A stretch of DNA of 64,000 nt from Monoplex corrugatus (taxonomy: Eukaryota; Mollusca; Gastropoda; Littorinimorpha; Ranellidae): the NCBI GenBank assembly GCA_030674185.1, contig CM060307.1:46858681-46922680 (forward strand). Reading direction: 5' to 3'. Both the position numbers and the translations under genes were made by a program. Shown here in pieces: positions 1 to 11,947 of this stretch. The number at the start of each line of letters is the position of its first letter. The first letter of the stretch is position 1. A model generated the notes under the pieces. It was not told the origin of the DNA and did no database searches. It worked only from the letters and a program-made list of their open reading frames with translations.

Positions 1-70
1 AGAATTTCCAGAAGGTGGGGATACTATTTCTACTGAAAGAGCCCCCAGCATCCCCACGGGGGAAGCTCAG
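1..70 (-). repeat. F1 interspersed repeat, 5' end fragment
   Basis: The first 70 bases match the terminal part of the ~560-bp F1 family seen many times in this window (landmarks: CAGAAGGTGGGGATACTATT and CCCCACGGGGGAA). The sense strand of F1 is taken as the one whose 3' end reads GGCTGGGCTTTAAACAAT followed by a variable AAT/AAC tail; on that definition this piece is the 5' end on the minus strand. Confidence 0.7.
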
Positions 71-590
71 GAAGTGAGGTTTCCGGTAAAATCCGGGGTT
101 CAATATCTAACTGGACAGGAAAAAAGAATTCACAGAAATAAACAGATTGTCACTGGCAGAATTCTACAGGCAAATCCTCTTTATGTTTTACACAAGAATA
201 TGCGCGCACACATATACAATGACGATGAACAAAGTTATCATTGTTGGTGTTACAGGAAGAAGTAGTGAAGTTTTTCTCTACAAGTTTATCTATTGGCTGC
301 AGCTCCATCATTTCCTTAGATGAGTGTAATAATCCAATAGATACACAAAAAAGACCAATGGAAACAGCGACTCAACAAAATTCAATAGGCAATAAAGTTG
401 TTGTAAAAATTTATTGTATCAATGGATGTTAGGCAAAAGCATCAGAATGTGAGCCAAATTACACACAATAATGCTGACATATGATTAACAAGAGACAATT
501 TGCTTTTAAGTATGAATACTTAAGTCTTGTATTTTGTGCATTTCCAAAGTAACAGCAGAACATGGTGATCATTGTAATTTATAACCAATA
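71..590. other. AT-rich sequence, nothing recognised
   Basis: No convincing ORF, repeat or RNA signal was seen. Short ORFs of about 60 codons are at chance level. Confidence 0.5.
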
Positions 591-1200
591 ATAATCTTTT
601 TCTTCTTCTGCTCCCTTACCTCTGTGAAGAGTCACTGGGATGCTGCACACTACATCACTGTTCACCAGATTCCTCCAGCTCTGTTGGTTGCGTGCCAAGC
701 CTGGGTCTCTGTGAAAGGTTTCTCTGTTCATCTTACAATGCTATCAGTCCTTCATTATTTTCCATCTCCCTCCCTAAAAAGTTCCCCACAGGACTGATTT
801 AGCAAGGCCACTGGATCTTGTTACTTGACCTTGCCATTGTAGTTTTATCTTCTTAACTGAAGTCAGCAGATCTTATGATCCAATTGCTGCTTAATGGTTT
901 GGTGCACTTGTGATCAGCGTATCTGATGTTTAGTATCTTGAGATAACACCTCATTTCCATGGCAAAGATTCGTCTTTCCAAATCCGCTGTGAGGATCAAT
1001 GTCTTGCACGCATACAGGAAGATAGAATATACCAGTGCGCGCGCATAAAAGCCTGATCTTGTGTTTCATGATGATGTTCTTGTCCTTCCCTATAGGTTTC
1101 AGCCTGGACAAAGCTGATATTGTCTTTGCTGCCCTCGAGAGGATTTTCTGGACCGGATCCCACCTCAAGTCTATAGACACTTATATCAGTAGCCATGGTG
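590..1200 (-). mobile_element. LINE 3' fragment (C-terminal RT region)
   Basis: Read on the minus strand, the segment gives the conserved C-terminal stretch of a non-LTR reverse transcriptase (SRLKPIGKDKNIIMKHKIRL, broken by frameshifts). About 300 bp further on comes a 3' part reading RDPGLARNQQSWRNLVNSDV. The pattern 'kinase-like K-x-KI-L...' upstream of an E-R-RIQA-EMR block is typical of LINE ORF2 C-termini. It is degenerate and cannot code. Confidence 0.6.
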
Positions 1201-1227
1201 ATGTTGCTGCTGGCTGTCAACTTTGTC

Positions 1228-1402
1228 TTGTCGGTGCTGGAACCAGAAAAAAAAAAAACCACGAAAAAAAAAGAACGCGTATTTAATACAAGATAAGACA
1301 GGCACAAATTTTCAGTTAACTGGCCTTTGTCAAGCATAAGATCACAAACAAACAAACACCAGATACAAAAATTAGGAGAAAAAGACTGAAACTTCCCTGC
1401 TG
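1228..1402 (-). repeat. Snap-back (SB) retroposon, long form, inverted copy
   Basis: This is the reverse complement of the SB family: AACCAGAAA-rich start, GCGTATTTAATACAA, then GGCCTTTGTCAAG and the pyrimidine-rich head in antisense. It is inverted relative to the copy at 1690-1850, so the two form ~165-bp arms around a 290-bp spacer. Confidence 0.65.
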
Positions 1403-1404
1403 CT

Positions 1405-1640
1405 CCGTCCTGTGTGATCTGTGTATCTGATGTTCGGTATCTTGAGAAAACACCTCATTTCTATGCCTTAGATTCGTCTCTCCAAATCCGTTGTGAGGGT
1501 CCACGTCTTGCATGCCTACAGTTAGATGAAATATATCAGTGCACACAATAGCCTGATCTTGTGTTTCATGATGATGTTTTTGTCCTTCCCTACAGGCTGT
1601 TATGCGCACTGATATATTCCATCTAATGCATTCCATGTAT
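1405..1640 (-). mobile_element. Second copy of the same LINE C-terminal piece
   Basis: The sequence GTATCTTGAGA..ACACCTCATTT and the following ~200 bp repeat the segment at 930-1120 with point differences. Both read on the minus strand as the same LINE C-terminal region. It lies between the two inverted SB copies. Confidence 0.55.
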
Positions 1641-1689
1641 GCATGCAACACATGGCCCTTCTCAACGGATTTGGAAAGACACAGCAACA

Positions 1690-1850
1690 GGGAAGTTTCA
1701 GTCTTTTTCTCCTAATTTTTGTATCTGGTGTTTGTTTGTTTGTGATCTTACTCTTGACAAAGGCCAGTTGGCTGAAAATTTGCCTGTCTTGTCTTGTTGT
1801 ATTAAATACGCCTTCTTGATTTTTTTTTCATGTTTTTTCTGGTTTCAATG
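1690..1850 (+). repeat. SB retroposon, long form
   Basis: Sense copy: CAGGGAAGTTTCAGTCTTTT head, CTTGACAAAGGCCAGTTGGC middle, TGTATTAAATACGC, then TTTTTTCTGGTTTC. It is inverted relative to 1228-1402. Confidence 0.65.
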
Positions 1851-1859
1851 TAAATGGTG

Positions 1860-3980
1860 TTGAATAACTTTTTTCAAAGTACAAGCGTCATGATGACGGG
1901 AGATGTTTGTGAAGGTACATCATAATTTGTCAAAGATGACTACCTTGACAAAGACATAACACAGAGGCCAAAATGATGTAATCAAATTCATTGTTTTAAC
2001 AAAAGGATTGCTTTGTAATGTATATTCACAAACAACAAAACCATTCTGACGACATTTATAAAAGATACATACATAAACATGATGAACATATATCAGTAGA
2101 AAACTGAAGATTATGTATTTTACTTCTGAAATTGTTTTGGCATGTGAGATTAAAAGCAGACTGGCTGGAGAAAATAAAACACATTTTTGTGGTGGAGGTA
2201 TTATTTCTTGAAATTGTCAATATTCAGCACTGTCACTGTTACTCAGCAATCATTGTTCATAAAATTGCATATCATATAATCTTAATTTGGTGTCTTAACA
2301 CAAATAACCAATGTACAGTGAACAGTCATCCAAAATAAAAAAGAAGAGTCAAAAACATTGTCAGGCTATTATTTCAGGCATTAAAAGAAATCACTATGCT
2401 TAAGCATAAAAAATCACCATGCTTCTTTTGAAAAAAGAAAAACAAACTGAGAAATTAATAATAATAGAATGCTCATGGTACCACCCAAAATAAAATCAAG
2501 CTTTTACAACTTCAGAAGTGATTAGTGATCATGTACAACTTTTAAAGCATACCATCAACGGACCCAGACTGAAATTCATAAATACACAGGCAGACAGACA
2601 GCTGTAAGTTTTATATAATGTAAACAAAATTACTTTAAAATTTCTACTATGAATCTCAAAATTCTTGTTTCAAAAATGAAAATGTATGCATTGAATGCAT
2701 GCAGGAACAGTTTTATATACTTTACATGGTCACACGCACTGGAACACATGAAAGAAAAGGAAAGGACATACTCATATTAGATTTTGTATGTAACAAATAT
2801 GGTCACTGAACATTTTTGGGATCAAAAATGACTGACTCTAAAGTTACACATGTTGGACAAGGGATCATTCTTCATTCCAAACATTTCAGATGGATGAAAA
2901 CTCTTTAAGAATGAAGGGTTTTCACTGTTTCACTTACTTGAATCAAATTATCAGACAGCATTAAAAACTAAAACCAAGTTATGAGTGTTATTAAAAGGGC
3001 AATTTTCCCCTAGTTTACTGTTTAACACATATGCATAAACAGGCATACATGCAAGACTCCAGGTAAGTTATTCTGTGCAAGCGTCACAGAACATCCTATC
3101 CAACAACGCTTCTCAGTATTCTGCACAATAATGCTTACCAACATACATCTATCTGACCATAGCAGAACTGGCTAAAACCAATGTCCAGCTGTAATTTCAT
3201 CTGACAAAAGGGAAAAACAAGACAATGATATTCATACACACAGCCAGAAAATGCAAAGATTGCAGAATTCTGACTGAAATTCTTTACATTTACAGTTAAT
3301 AATATGATATGACAAGAGATTTTGCAAAAGCTGATTAGAAATCTGGCAGACACAGCACGACAGAATTATTAGTAATGACATTTAAATATCAGGATAACTG
3401 ACAATAACAAACCAGATTTTCTGTCATCCCATGTACTACCTGACTTTACCAGAATAAGCTTGAATAACATCACATTTAAGGCCCCATTTCATAAGGACAG
3501 TGTCAGACTAAGCTTGCATATTACACATTACAACAGGCCCACTATGGCTTTGGTCTGCCAACAGTATGAAATATTTACCAAAATGATGACAGTGTGTTAC
3601 TTCCAACAACATCAACAAAAACAACAACAAAACAACATTTTAAAACTACATCTCAAACCTGACAAAGAAAATTGAAATGAAACAAATTCTGTTCATAAAA
3701 GCAAATATTGAGAATAGGGAGAAGAGGTGGAGAATGGTTTCTTGATAACTTCTACTCAAAAAATGTCTTTCAAAGCATGTAGACACTTCTCTGTAATTAC
3801 AAACTCATTAAACTCATCTACTTGCTTGAGGTAAAAAAAACAACAACAAAAAACAAAACAAAACAAAACACAGAAATCTATGCTAACATAAACTTGAAAC
3901 ATTTTCAGTCACTGAAACTTTCCATTGTAAGTTTACCAGAACTGTGGTTCAAAAAAAATATAAATCCTCTTTATTATTAT
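1860..3980. other. AT-rich flank, nothing recognised
   Basis: This is ~2.1 kb of AT-rich DNA with no coding signal. It could include distal 3' UTR or flank of CHMP3, whose stop codon is at 8824 and which is transcribed leftward, but no polyadenylation site could be assigned. Confidence 0.4.
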
Positions 3981-4562
3981 TATTATTATTCTTACTGTTT
4001 AAAGCCCAGGTGACTGCATGCAGTCATATCAGGGCAGAAACCATATTCAAATGTACACAGTATCTGGTTGGATAAAAAACTGGAAAAGAAAATTAAGTAC
4101 ATATATCAATGCATGCCCACATAACCTAAGGAAATGCCCCTGGCAAAGATCATTCTGTCGAATTTATCATTCGAGCATTTTAAAAAACAAACCTGAATAC
4201 AAATGTGAACATAACTAAGGACACTAAAGCATACAAAAAAATAGCCTACATTGCCAAACATTGTTCCTAAACAGCACGGTTCCTTAGAACCAAACATGCA
4301 GTCTATATACATATCCATTTATCAACTTAAGAGAAAGTACGTAAGGCTTTATAGAACACATACAGGGGAATGGACCAGCAAGATAGAAAATGATAGGAAG
4401 AGACAACAAAAAGCAAAGAAGGAAGGACGTAACAAAGTGAGTGATAGAAAAGAGGAAATTTCTAGCACAGAATCTCCAGAAGGTGGGGTAATACTCATAT
4501 GGAAAGAGCCCCCAGCATATCCATGGGGGAAAAATCCATCAACAGATACCTCTGCTAATAGA
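3980..4562 (-). repeat. F1 interspersed repeat, near full length
   Basis: Begins GTTTAAAGCCCAGGTGACTG after an (ATT)n run (the antisense 3' tail). It passes through the landmarks TCAATGCATGCCCACATAA and CCAATTATCAA-like, then GAATGGACCAGCAAG, and ends at CCCCCAGCATATCCATGGGG. Other copies in the window align along the whole length. There is no ORF, no terminal inverted repeat and no clear Pol III box, so its class is unresolved. Confidence 0.7.
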
Positions 4563-4566
4563 TCTT

Positions 4567-4636
<70 letters not shown>

Positions 4637-4655
4637 ACATACACACACACACACT
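4567..4655. repeat. (CA)n microsatellite
   Basis: Long nearly uninterrupted CA run directly after the F1 copy. Confidence 0.95.
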
Positions 4656-5015
4656 TTCCAAACTCAGTAACAACACAAACAACATGATAAAAATAGAGAA
4701 TAATTATATTCTATTGATGTTTTGTACATTGTCACCCCGCTCAGCAACTCAATTTATTACTCAAATATTATGAATGTCATTACTGGTTAGAAGTAATAAT
4801 CTGTCAACAATCAGCACTCTGTATTTATTCCTACTTTATTTCGAAATAAAAGAGCAAAAGAAACACTGTACACATAATATAAACATGATTTAGCAATAAC
4901 AGACCGAAGAAAAACAGTACAAAAATATACAGCAGAAACTTTCTGAGATGTTCAGAGACCTTGATCCTTTCTATACACAAGAATTCACACACTTTGCCCA
5001 CTGTTAACAGATAAA

Positions 5016-5137
5016 TTAACCCTTTGACTCCCACACCCTGTCCACAAGCATCCTGCAGGAAGCTGTGGATAGGGTGAGGGAGTCAAAGGGTTAAGTTTTT
5101 GCAACTGGTGAATAGGGTGTAGGAGTCAAAGGGTTAA
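5016..5137. mobile_element. Palindromic MITE with TTAA target site
   Basis: The element is 5020-5133, flanked on both sides by TTAA (5016-5019 and 5134-5137). Its ends are CCCTTTGACTCCC and the complement GGGAGTCAAAGGG-type sequence. The centre is a near-perfect palindrome around CTGCAG, followed by a third partial arm. TTAA duplication with CCCTTT termini is typical of piggyBac-type elements; no transposase is present. At least seven relatives lie in this window. Confidence 0.75.
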
Positions 5138-5689
5138 CATAACAGAATGGTTATTTACCAGCACTACACCTGTGTCAATTATGTTATGTTTTAGCAGAAA
5201 ATGAACAAAACCATCGACTTTGTTCCCTTTCCAGCCAACTGTATTAGTTATCACATAACTTTCTTGCAAATTTACATATGTCTACAATAAAGCCTCTGTC
5301 AGGTGGCTCCACTGATTCACCAATACAAACTGATATTCAAAATCATGAATCAATATAGAAAGATCATGTTACAACACAATATTGTTGACATATGAATGTA
5401 ATTTAGACATACGAATGTAATTTATTTTCAGTAGTGTCTTTCCATCTGTTTTGTTTGTTCTTTATACATTAATACATCTGCACATCATTTTGTGGTATTT
5501 CTTCACCTACTATATTTTGACATGTGTACACATTACAATAAATACTTGCCTATCATATCTGTTGATTATTCATTGTATTTGTTTTCAAGATAATTGTAAA
5601 TGTTTTGTATCATAGAATTTGAAAATGATGAAACAAGCTAAACAACAACAACAAAAAAGACATAAAACCCATATGTTATGCAGGATTTT

Positions 5690-5840
5690 AAAACTTTGCC
5701 AGCACATTGACTGACATGCAGGCTTATGGCTTATTCCATGATCATTTTGGACCTTCTCCATCACACAGCATGTATGGCATTAGTGCATACAGAATTTAAC
5801 CTGAGAGCAGAGACACTATCTTCAGACACTAAAATTGACA
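5690..5840 (-). repeat. SINE-like copy, family V1
   Basis: Contains ACTTTGCCAGCACATTGAC, CAGGCTTATGGCTTATTCCA and ATCATTTTGGACCTTCTCCA, shared with copies near 21.4, 27.2 and 31.3 kb. The 31.3-kb copy carries a tRNA-like head on the minus strand, which sets the orientation. Confidence 0.5.
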
Positions 5841-6527
5841 ACGAAACTAATCTCTTGCCAGCTATTGGCTGCCTCTATCTCTTGCCAGGAGGAAATGGAA
5901 CTAGTGGAGTTCCATTACTGTTAGTAAGAACAAAGAGACAACTTTTAATCTTTTGCATATACTAGAAAATTTTACAGTTAACAACCACCACCACCCAAAA
6001 CAAAAACAAAGAGATGGAATAGTCCAGATTACATCAAATCTCTAATCTGGTGCTTTTAGAACCCACCAATGCAAAACTGCAAACTCACATAAATTTCAGT
6101 GCTTGTTAGCGATATTCACATAACACAACAACAATAGTCACCAAGAAATACCGCGAGGGTATGGATGGGGCCCAAAGCAACAACGCCTCACCACTCTCCG
6201 GACAATCACCTCCCAACACCACTTGACAGTCATCTCTTACATTCTACTTTGTCTTTAAATTCTTCATGTCCTGTGCCAAATTTTCTTCTGCTTGACCAAA
6301 AACTGGTCAATGTAATAGCAGCATCAATGACTGTACACTGTAACTTTCTGTGTATGTAAGACAAACTGAACTCACAAATTCTCGTGTCAGTATGTGCTGA
6401 TAACTTGGAATATTGTACATTCTGTAGACGGTTGGAGGATTGTGCATTTGGTAATAGCTTGATGCTGAACTCTGAGCTGCTCTCTGTGTTGTATGAGACA
6501 ATGATTTACCATATAAACAAGTACACA

Positions 6528-6613
<86 letters not shown>

Positions 6614-6760
6614 ACAAACACACACAACACAAACACACCACACTCTACACACACAACACAACACAAACAACACACATACACAAACACACTCACACTCTCA
6701 CACACACAACACAACACAAACAAACACACACGCACAAACAACAGAGTGATAAACACAACA
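6528..6760. repeat. (CA)n microsatellite and derived AC-rich repeat
   Basis: Pure CA to about 6610, then imperfect CA/ACA repeats. The long Thr/His and Cys/Val ORFs here are products of the repeat. Confidence 0.95.
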
Positions 6761-7019
6761 ACCAACCAATTCAAAACATCAAAATCAAGCATAGGAAAAA
6801 AACAGGTCAGTGAACCACAGAAACAATTTCATCAGTGTATCCCAAGACACACCAGAACACCCCACTACATCGTATCCAGCAGCTTCAAGACAAACAGTGA
6901 TTATTAATTTTAACTCAGTGAAAATTCCATATACACAGAACTTCATATCAGTCTGATCAGATGAAAGTGAGAAAAGTGATATGCTCCATAATGGTGATAA
7001 TAGTGAACTGGCTTACATG

Positions 7020-7760
7020 AAAGATAGAAAGGGACAGGTCTTCTTTTATCCACCTGCAACTGGCAGACATGAGAGATAGGAAAAAGTTCTGATACCCATC
7101 TGCAACTGGCAGACATGAAAGATAAAAGGGAAAGGTTGTCTTTTACCCATCTGCAACTGGCAGACATGAGAGATAGGGAAAAGTTCTTTTACCCATTTGC
7201 AACTGGCAGACATGAAAGATAGAAAGGGAAAGGTCTTCTTTTACCCATCTGCATTGGCAGACATGAGAGATAGGGAAAAGTTCTTTTACCCATCTACAAC
7301 TGGCAGACATGAAAAAAAGAAAGGGAAAGGTTGTCTTTTACCCATCTACAACTGGCAGACATGAAAAAAAGAAAGGGAAAGGTTGTCTTTTACCCATCTA
7401 CAACTGGCAGACATGAAAAAAAGAAAGGGAAAGGTGTTCTTTTACCCATCTACAACTGGCAGACATGAAAAAAGAAAGGGAAAGGTTGTCTTTTACCCAT
7501 CTACAACTGGCAGACATGAAAAAAAGAAAGGGAAAGGTCGTCTTTTACCCATCTACAACTGGCAGACATGAAAAAAAGAAAGGGAAAGGTTGTCTTTTAC
7601 CCATCTACAACTGGCAGACATGAAAAAAAGAAAGGGAAAGGTTGTCTTTTACCCATCTACAAATGGCAGACATGAAAAAAAGAAAGGGAAAGGTGTCTTT
7701 TACCCATCTACAATGGCAGACATGAAAAGAAAGGGAAAGGTCGTCTTTACCATCTACAAA
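7020..7760. repeat. Minisatellite, ~48-56 bp unit
   Basis: About 14 tandem units built on TTTACCCATCTACAACTGGC + AGACATGAAA + an A/G-rich segment + GGTTGTC. Unit length and sequence drift from left to right: the left units carry GAGAGATAGGGAAAAG, the right units AAAAAAAGAAAGGG. The ORFs it contains are repeat artefacts. Confidence 0.9.
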
Positions 7761-7814
7761 TCTATTGATATAAGAATTGGAAATCCACTGTATCAAGCAT
7801 GCATGCTTGTAATG

Positions 7815-7849
7815 TTGTGTGTGTGATGTGTGTGTGATGATGTTGTATG

Positions 7850-7892
<43 letters not shown>

Positions 7893-8008
7893 GTGTGTGT
7901 GTGTGGTGTGTGTGTGTGTGTTGTGTGTGTGTGTGTCTGTGTGTGTGTGTGGTGTGTGTGTTGTGTGTGCGTGTGTCTGTGTCTGTGTGTGCGCACATGT
8001 GTGTTTGA

Positions 8009-8039
<31 letters not shown>

Positions 8040-8185
8040 TGTGAGTGTGTGTGTGTGTGTGTTTGTGTCTGTGTGTCCATGTGTGTGTCTGTGTGTGTGT
8101 CTATATGTGTCTGTGTGTGTGTCTATGTGTGTGTCTGTGTCTGCTGTGTGTGTGTGTGTTTGCTCTGTGTCTGTGTCTATGCACA
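7815..8185. repeat. (GT)n-rich microsatellite block
   Basis: About 370 bp of GT repeats broken by GTTGTG, TCTGTG and GAGAGA variants. Confidence 0.95.
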
Positions 8186-8823
8186 CTTCTAAATCCCATG
8201 AGTGTTATTTCCATGTATATATGACATGTAACCAAACTCTATCTTATCATCTTTATGTCATTCCAAAATACCACAATAAATATAGCAATAAATCATAACT
8301 AAATATTCACACAATCCATTTATTACTTTGAATGCAATACTTACATTTCAGCATGATAGGAACCCGTACCAAAGATCAATGCCTGATGTGCAGAAATATT
8401 TTCTGTACATGCTTTGTTTTTGTTCTGTAAACTTTTGTCATTGTACATTACACTTCAAAAAGCCATGGTACTTTAATTTTGGGAGTATCTTAACTCTTAA
8501 CTGCCTCACCTTAATTCCAATGCCGCTAAATTTTCAAACAATTTCTGCTCAGAAGAAAACGCGATTTCAAGTTCTTGCACAGCTGTAGTCTACAAATTTA
8601 TAATATATTACAGATATATATACATGTATATGTACAAAAAGTAAGAATTTGTACTATTTTTTCCCCTTTGAGCTGTTTTTCTCTCTTGCAGTAAGCACAA
8701 CCATATCTACATATAACATACTTACGCTATATCCCCAATATCTACTGCCTGTCCAGAAATGAGTGTATACAAGTGAAGTTCTATACAACGCATTCAAGGA
8801 ATCAAAAAAGTGGATAAAGTATT

Positions 8824-8972
8824 TCAACTCCGGAGGGCCTCTAGCCTGGCCTGCATTGCAGTCATGTCCTCCTCTTCTTCTTCATCCTCCACATATGACG
8901 GGCCAGCCGTAGCCCCCTGGGGCTCAGCAGGTAGGGAGTCTTCCACAGCTGCTGGGGCTTTGCCCAGTTCAC
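8824..8972 (-). CDS. CHMP3: CHMP3 coding exon 6 with stop (residues 174-222)
   Basis: Acceptor TTGTTGCAG; encodes GELGKAPAAVEDSLPAEPQG, an acidic run (VEDEEEEEDMTAMQ) and ARLEALRS, then TGA. The C-terminal helix is the MIM1 motif read by VPS4 and by MIT-domain deubiquitinases such as AMSH. A polyadenylation site was not assigned; ATTTATT-type AT-rich sequence lies around 8300. Confidence 0.95.
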
Positions 8973-11810
8973 CTGCAACAAAGAAATAATTGCACTGATC
9001 ACTGGCTACAATTCTGGCTTAGTAATTCATTTGCTTGTTACTAAAATTTAAAAGGAAAGACAACAACCAGACAAGACTTATCTGGTTGAATTAAATACGC
9101 ATTCTGATTTCTTTCCTGTGTTTTTTCTGGTTCCTGTTTGCTTGAATGCGGGCAGTCACACTTGGATTTCTTAAAATTTCAATTCTTTGCTTATTCGTTT
9201 CACAAAGTTTTGAGCTGACACGTGCGAGAGGACAGCGATGTCACAATCAATTATGTCACAATCAATTTCTCTGAGCGCGAAAGAAAAACTGAGCAGTTTT
9301 TTCTAACTTTTAGAAAAAAATCTCAAAACTACTTTTAGAATAAAATCTCAAAACCGAACCAAATATTGAAAGAGTTAACTGTGACTATACCCATCACTCC
9401 ACTGTGTGGCGTATGGACTATACAATACTCTACTACAAGGCGTATATTTTTTAAAAATCGCCAAAAAATATACAAGGTATGGAACAAAGCTGCCTACAAC
9501 AGTCAAGCCAAACAGTGTTTAATTTCTATTTTTCCACTTTTCTCTTATTAACCCAGGGTTTAATTTCTATTTTCTCCATCTTTCTCTTACAAACCATCTT
9601 CACAGAACTCAAAGATAAGTCCAAGGTCTCAAATGCTGAAACAGACAAAATGGAGAGGCCGCTTCAGAGTTGCTTCCCTTCAGTTGCTATTTACAGCGGT
9701 GAAGAATGCTGAACAGTTTAAAGTGATTTTCTTTTTTTCTGTAGTACTATTAATCAGGCAGTATGCTTACCAGCAGTGAGATCATACAGGACTTTGTCAA
9801 CCTCTGTGTCTGCTGCTTCCTCCAGTTCTTCATCATCCATCACATCCATTGCATCATCCATCATCTCCTCTATGATACCAGCCTGAAAATTGTATATATA
9901 CATAATGTGATTAAAAGATCATGCAAAAGACACCACACAGCAAAAAGTTCACAGATTTTCAGGGTATGCATCGTCTGTTTATTTCCATTTAAACAGCAGG
10001 GAAGTCTCAGTCTTTTCCTCCTAATTTTGAATTTGGTTTTTGATTGTGATCTTACATTTACACTTGACAAAGGCCAGTTGGCCTGTCTTGTCTGGTTGTA
10101 TTAAATACGCGTTCTGATTTTATTTTCATTTTTTTCTTATTCCTATTCACTTGAACACAGGCAGTCACACTTGTTTTGGGTTTTATTTACTACAGAAAGG
10201 GGAAAAGTGCTGACAGCTATGCGAGCTGGTGGCAGGGTGGGTTGCCCGAAGTAGAGATGAAGACCAGAGAGGGGCGAGCGGGGGCTCTTCCATTCTCTTG
10301 GTCCAGAGGCTGGGCTGGACCTGGTTTTGTGCATTGTGTGGCTATGTTCCGGGATTTGTCATCTCCCCACCTTTCCTCTGGTTTGTAAACAAGGTTACTG
10401 ATGACTGAGTCCGAATGGGTCCGCATTCTTGTGGTGTTTCTTGTTGACAGAAAACACCAGTGTCCTGTGGTTGTCTCAGGCGAGACCAAGGCTATGGGAG
10501 TAAACCCTGATAGAAAATCTGACGGAAGGCACCAGGAAACAATCATTGTATCTTTGCTAGAAAAAGCATGTCCCAAAACATGAAAAATATAGCGAACATA
10601 AATAGGGGCTCCACTGAAGCACCTTCATCCGGTACAGGGTGATGGTAAACAGATAACAACAGATCACAACCAAGCTACTGCCATTAAATTAAAAAAAATC
10701 AGAATTGCAACAAGGAATGTTGGTACAATGCTCCAAAAGGGGAAACGAGAAAATGTCAAATAGAAACGGAAAGACTGAATGTTATTAATTTTGGAATAGG
10801 AGAGGTGAGATGGAAGGGAGCAAGCATGATGACATCGGGCAAGCGTAAAATTATATATTCTGGAGGAGAAACACATGAAAAAGAAATATGCATCATAATG
10901 GACTTATGACAAGTCAAAGTCTATCAAAGGATACTGGACCTATCAAACTATGTTTTACTAGTTAGACTGAAGGGCATGCCATCTGATATCAATATCATCC
11001 AAGTATATGCACCAACATCCACAAATACTGAGGAAAAAATTGATAACTTTTATGTAGAATTAGAGACAGCCAAGGCTCAATGTAAATAACAGGACGTTAC
11101 AATTGTAATGGGAGATTTCAAGGCTAAAAAGTGGGACAGGAAAAAGTAGATAATATCGTTGGATCTCATGACCTGGGCATGTGAAATGAAAGGGAAATTT
11201 GACTGAACATAACATCCTCAACAATATGAAACAGTCCTCATACAAATTACCATTTAGATATTCTACCTTCATCATCTCTTTTGACATGTCTCTCATGGTA
11301 GCCATGACCTCTGGCATTTTGATCAGTTGCTGCATGCAGCTCATCACCTGGGTACTCTTCTGTAGCGCCCCAGCAATTCGCAAGTTAGCTGAAACATCAC
11401 AGCATTCATTCCAAAACCATGCTCCGTGCATACGTTAACTGTTTCGTTGTTGCATGTAAGTAAAGATTCATTAACTTAGGGGCATCTTTTAATATATTAT
11501 GATTTACAGGTGTTTTTAACAAATGTAAAGTATTAGGTGTGATGTGAATTTGTATACTGTGATATAACACTAAACGCTATATAATACTGCACAGTAAAGC
11601 TCATTGCTTGTTTTCTTCACAATGCAGTTTTCCATGTAAAAGTTTACATTCTGACTATTTGTTGCATGGGAGCTAGCATCTATTTCAATATCAATCCAGA
11701 TTTATTCTCTGAGGAGTCAAAAGTTTATACAAAACCTGTGGCAAGTACTTTCCACCTCTTAAAAGATTAGTAAAACAAAAACACAAACACATTAAATGTG
11801 CACACACTCC

Positions 11811-11867
<57 letters not shown>

Positions 11868-11873
11868 ACACAA

Positions 11874-11947
<74 letters not shown>

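Noticed and set aside
7020..7760. CRISPR-like array
   Set aside because: Adjacent units have no unique spacers, the organism is eukaryotic, and unit length drifts as in a minisatellite.
6307..8298. Long Cys/Val and Thr/His ORFs on both strands
   Set aside because: They are translations of CA/GT microsatellites with no start context or non-repeat content. The same applies to ORFs at 11.7-11.99, 18.94-19.37, 22.2-22.65, 44.4-45.7, 49.0-49.4, 50.55-51.4 and 58.1-58.4 kb.
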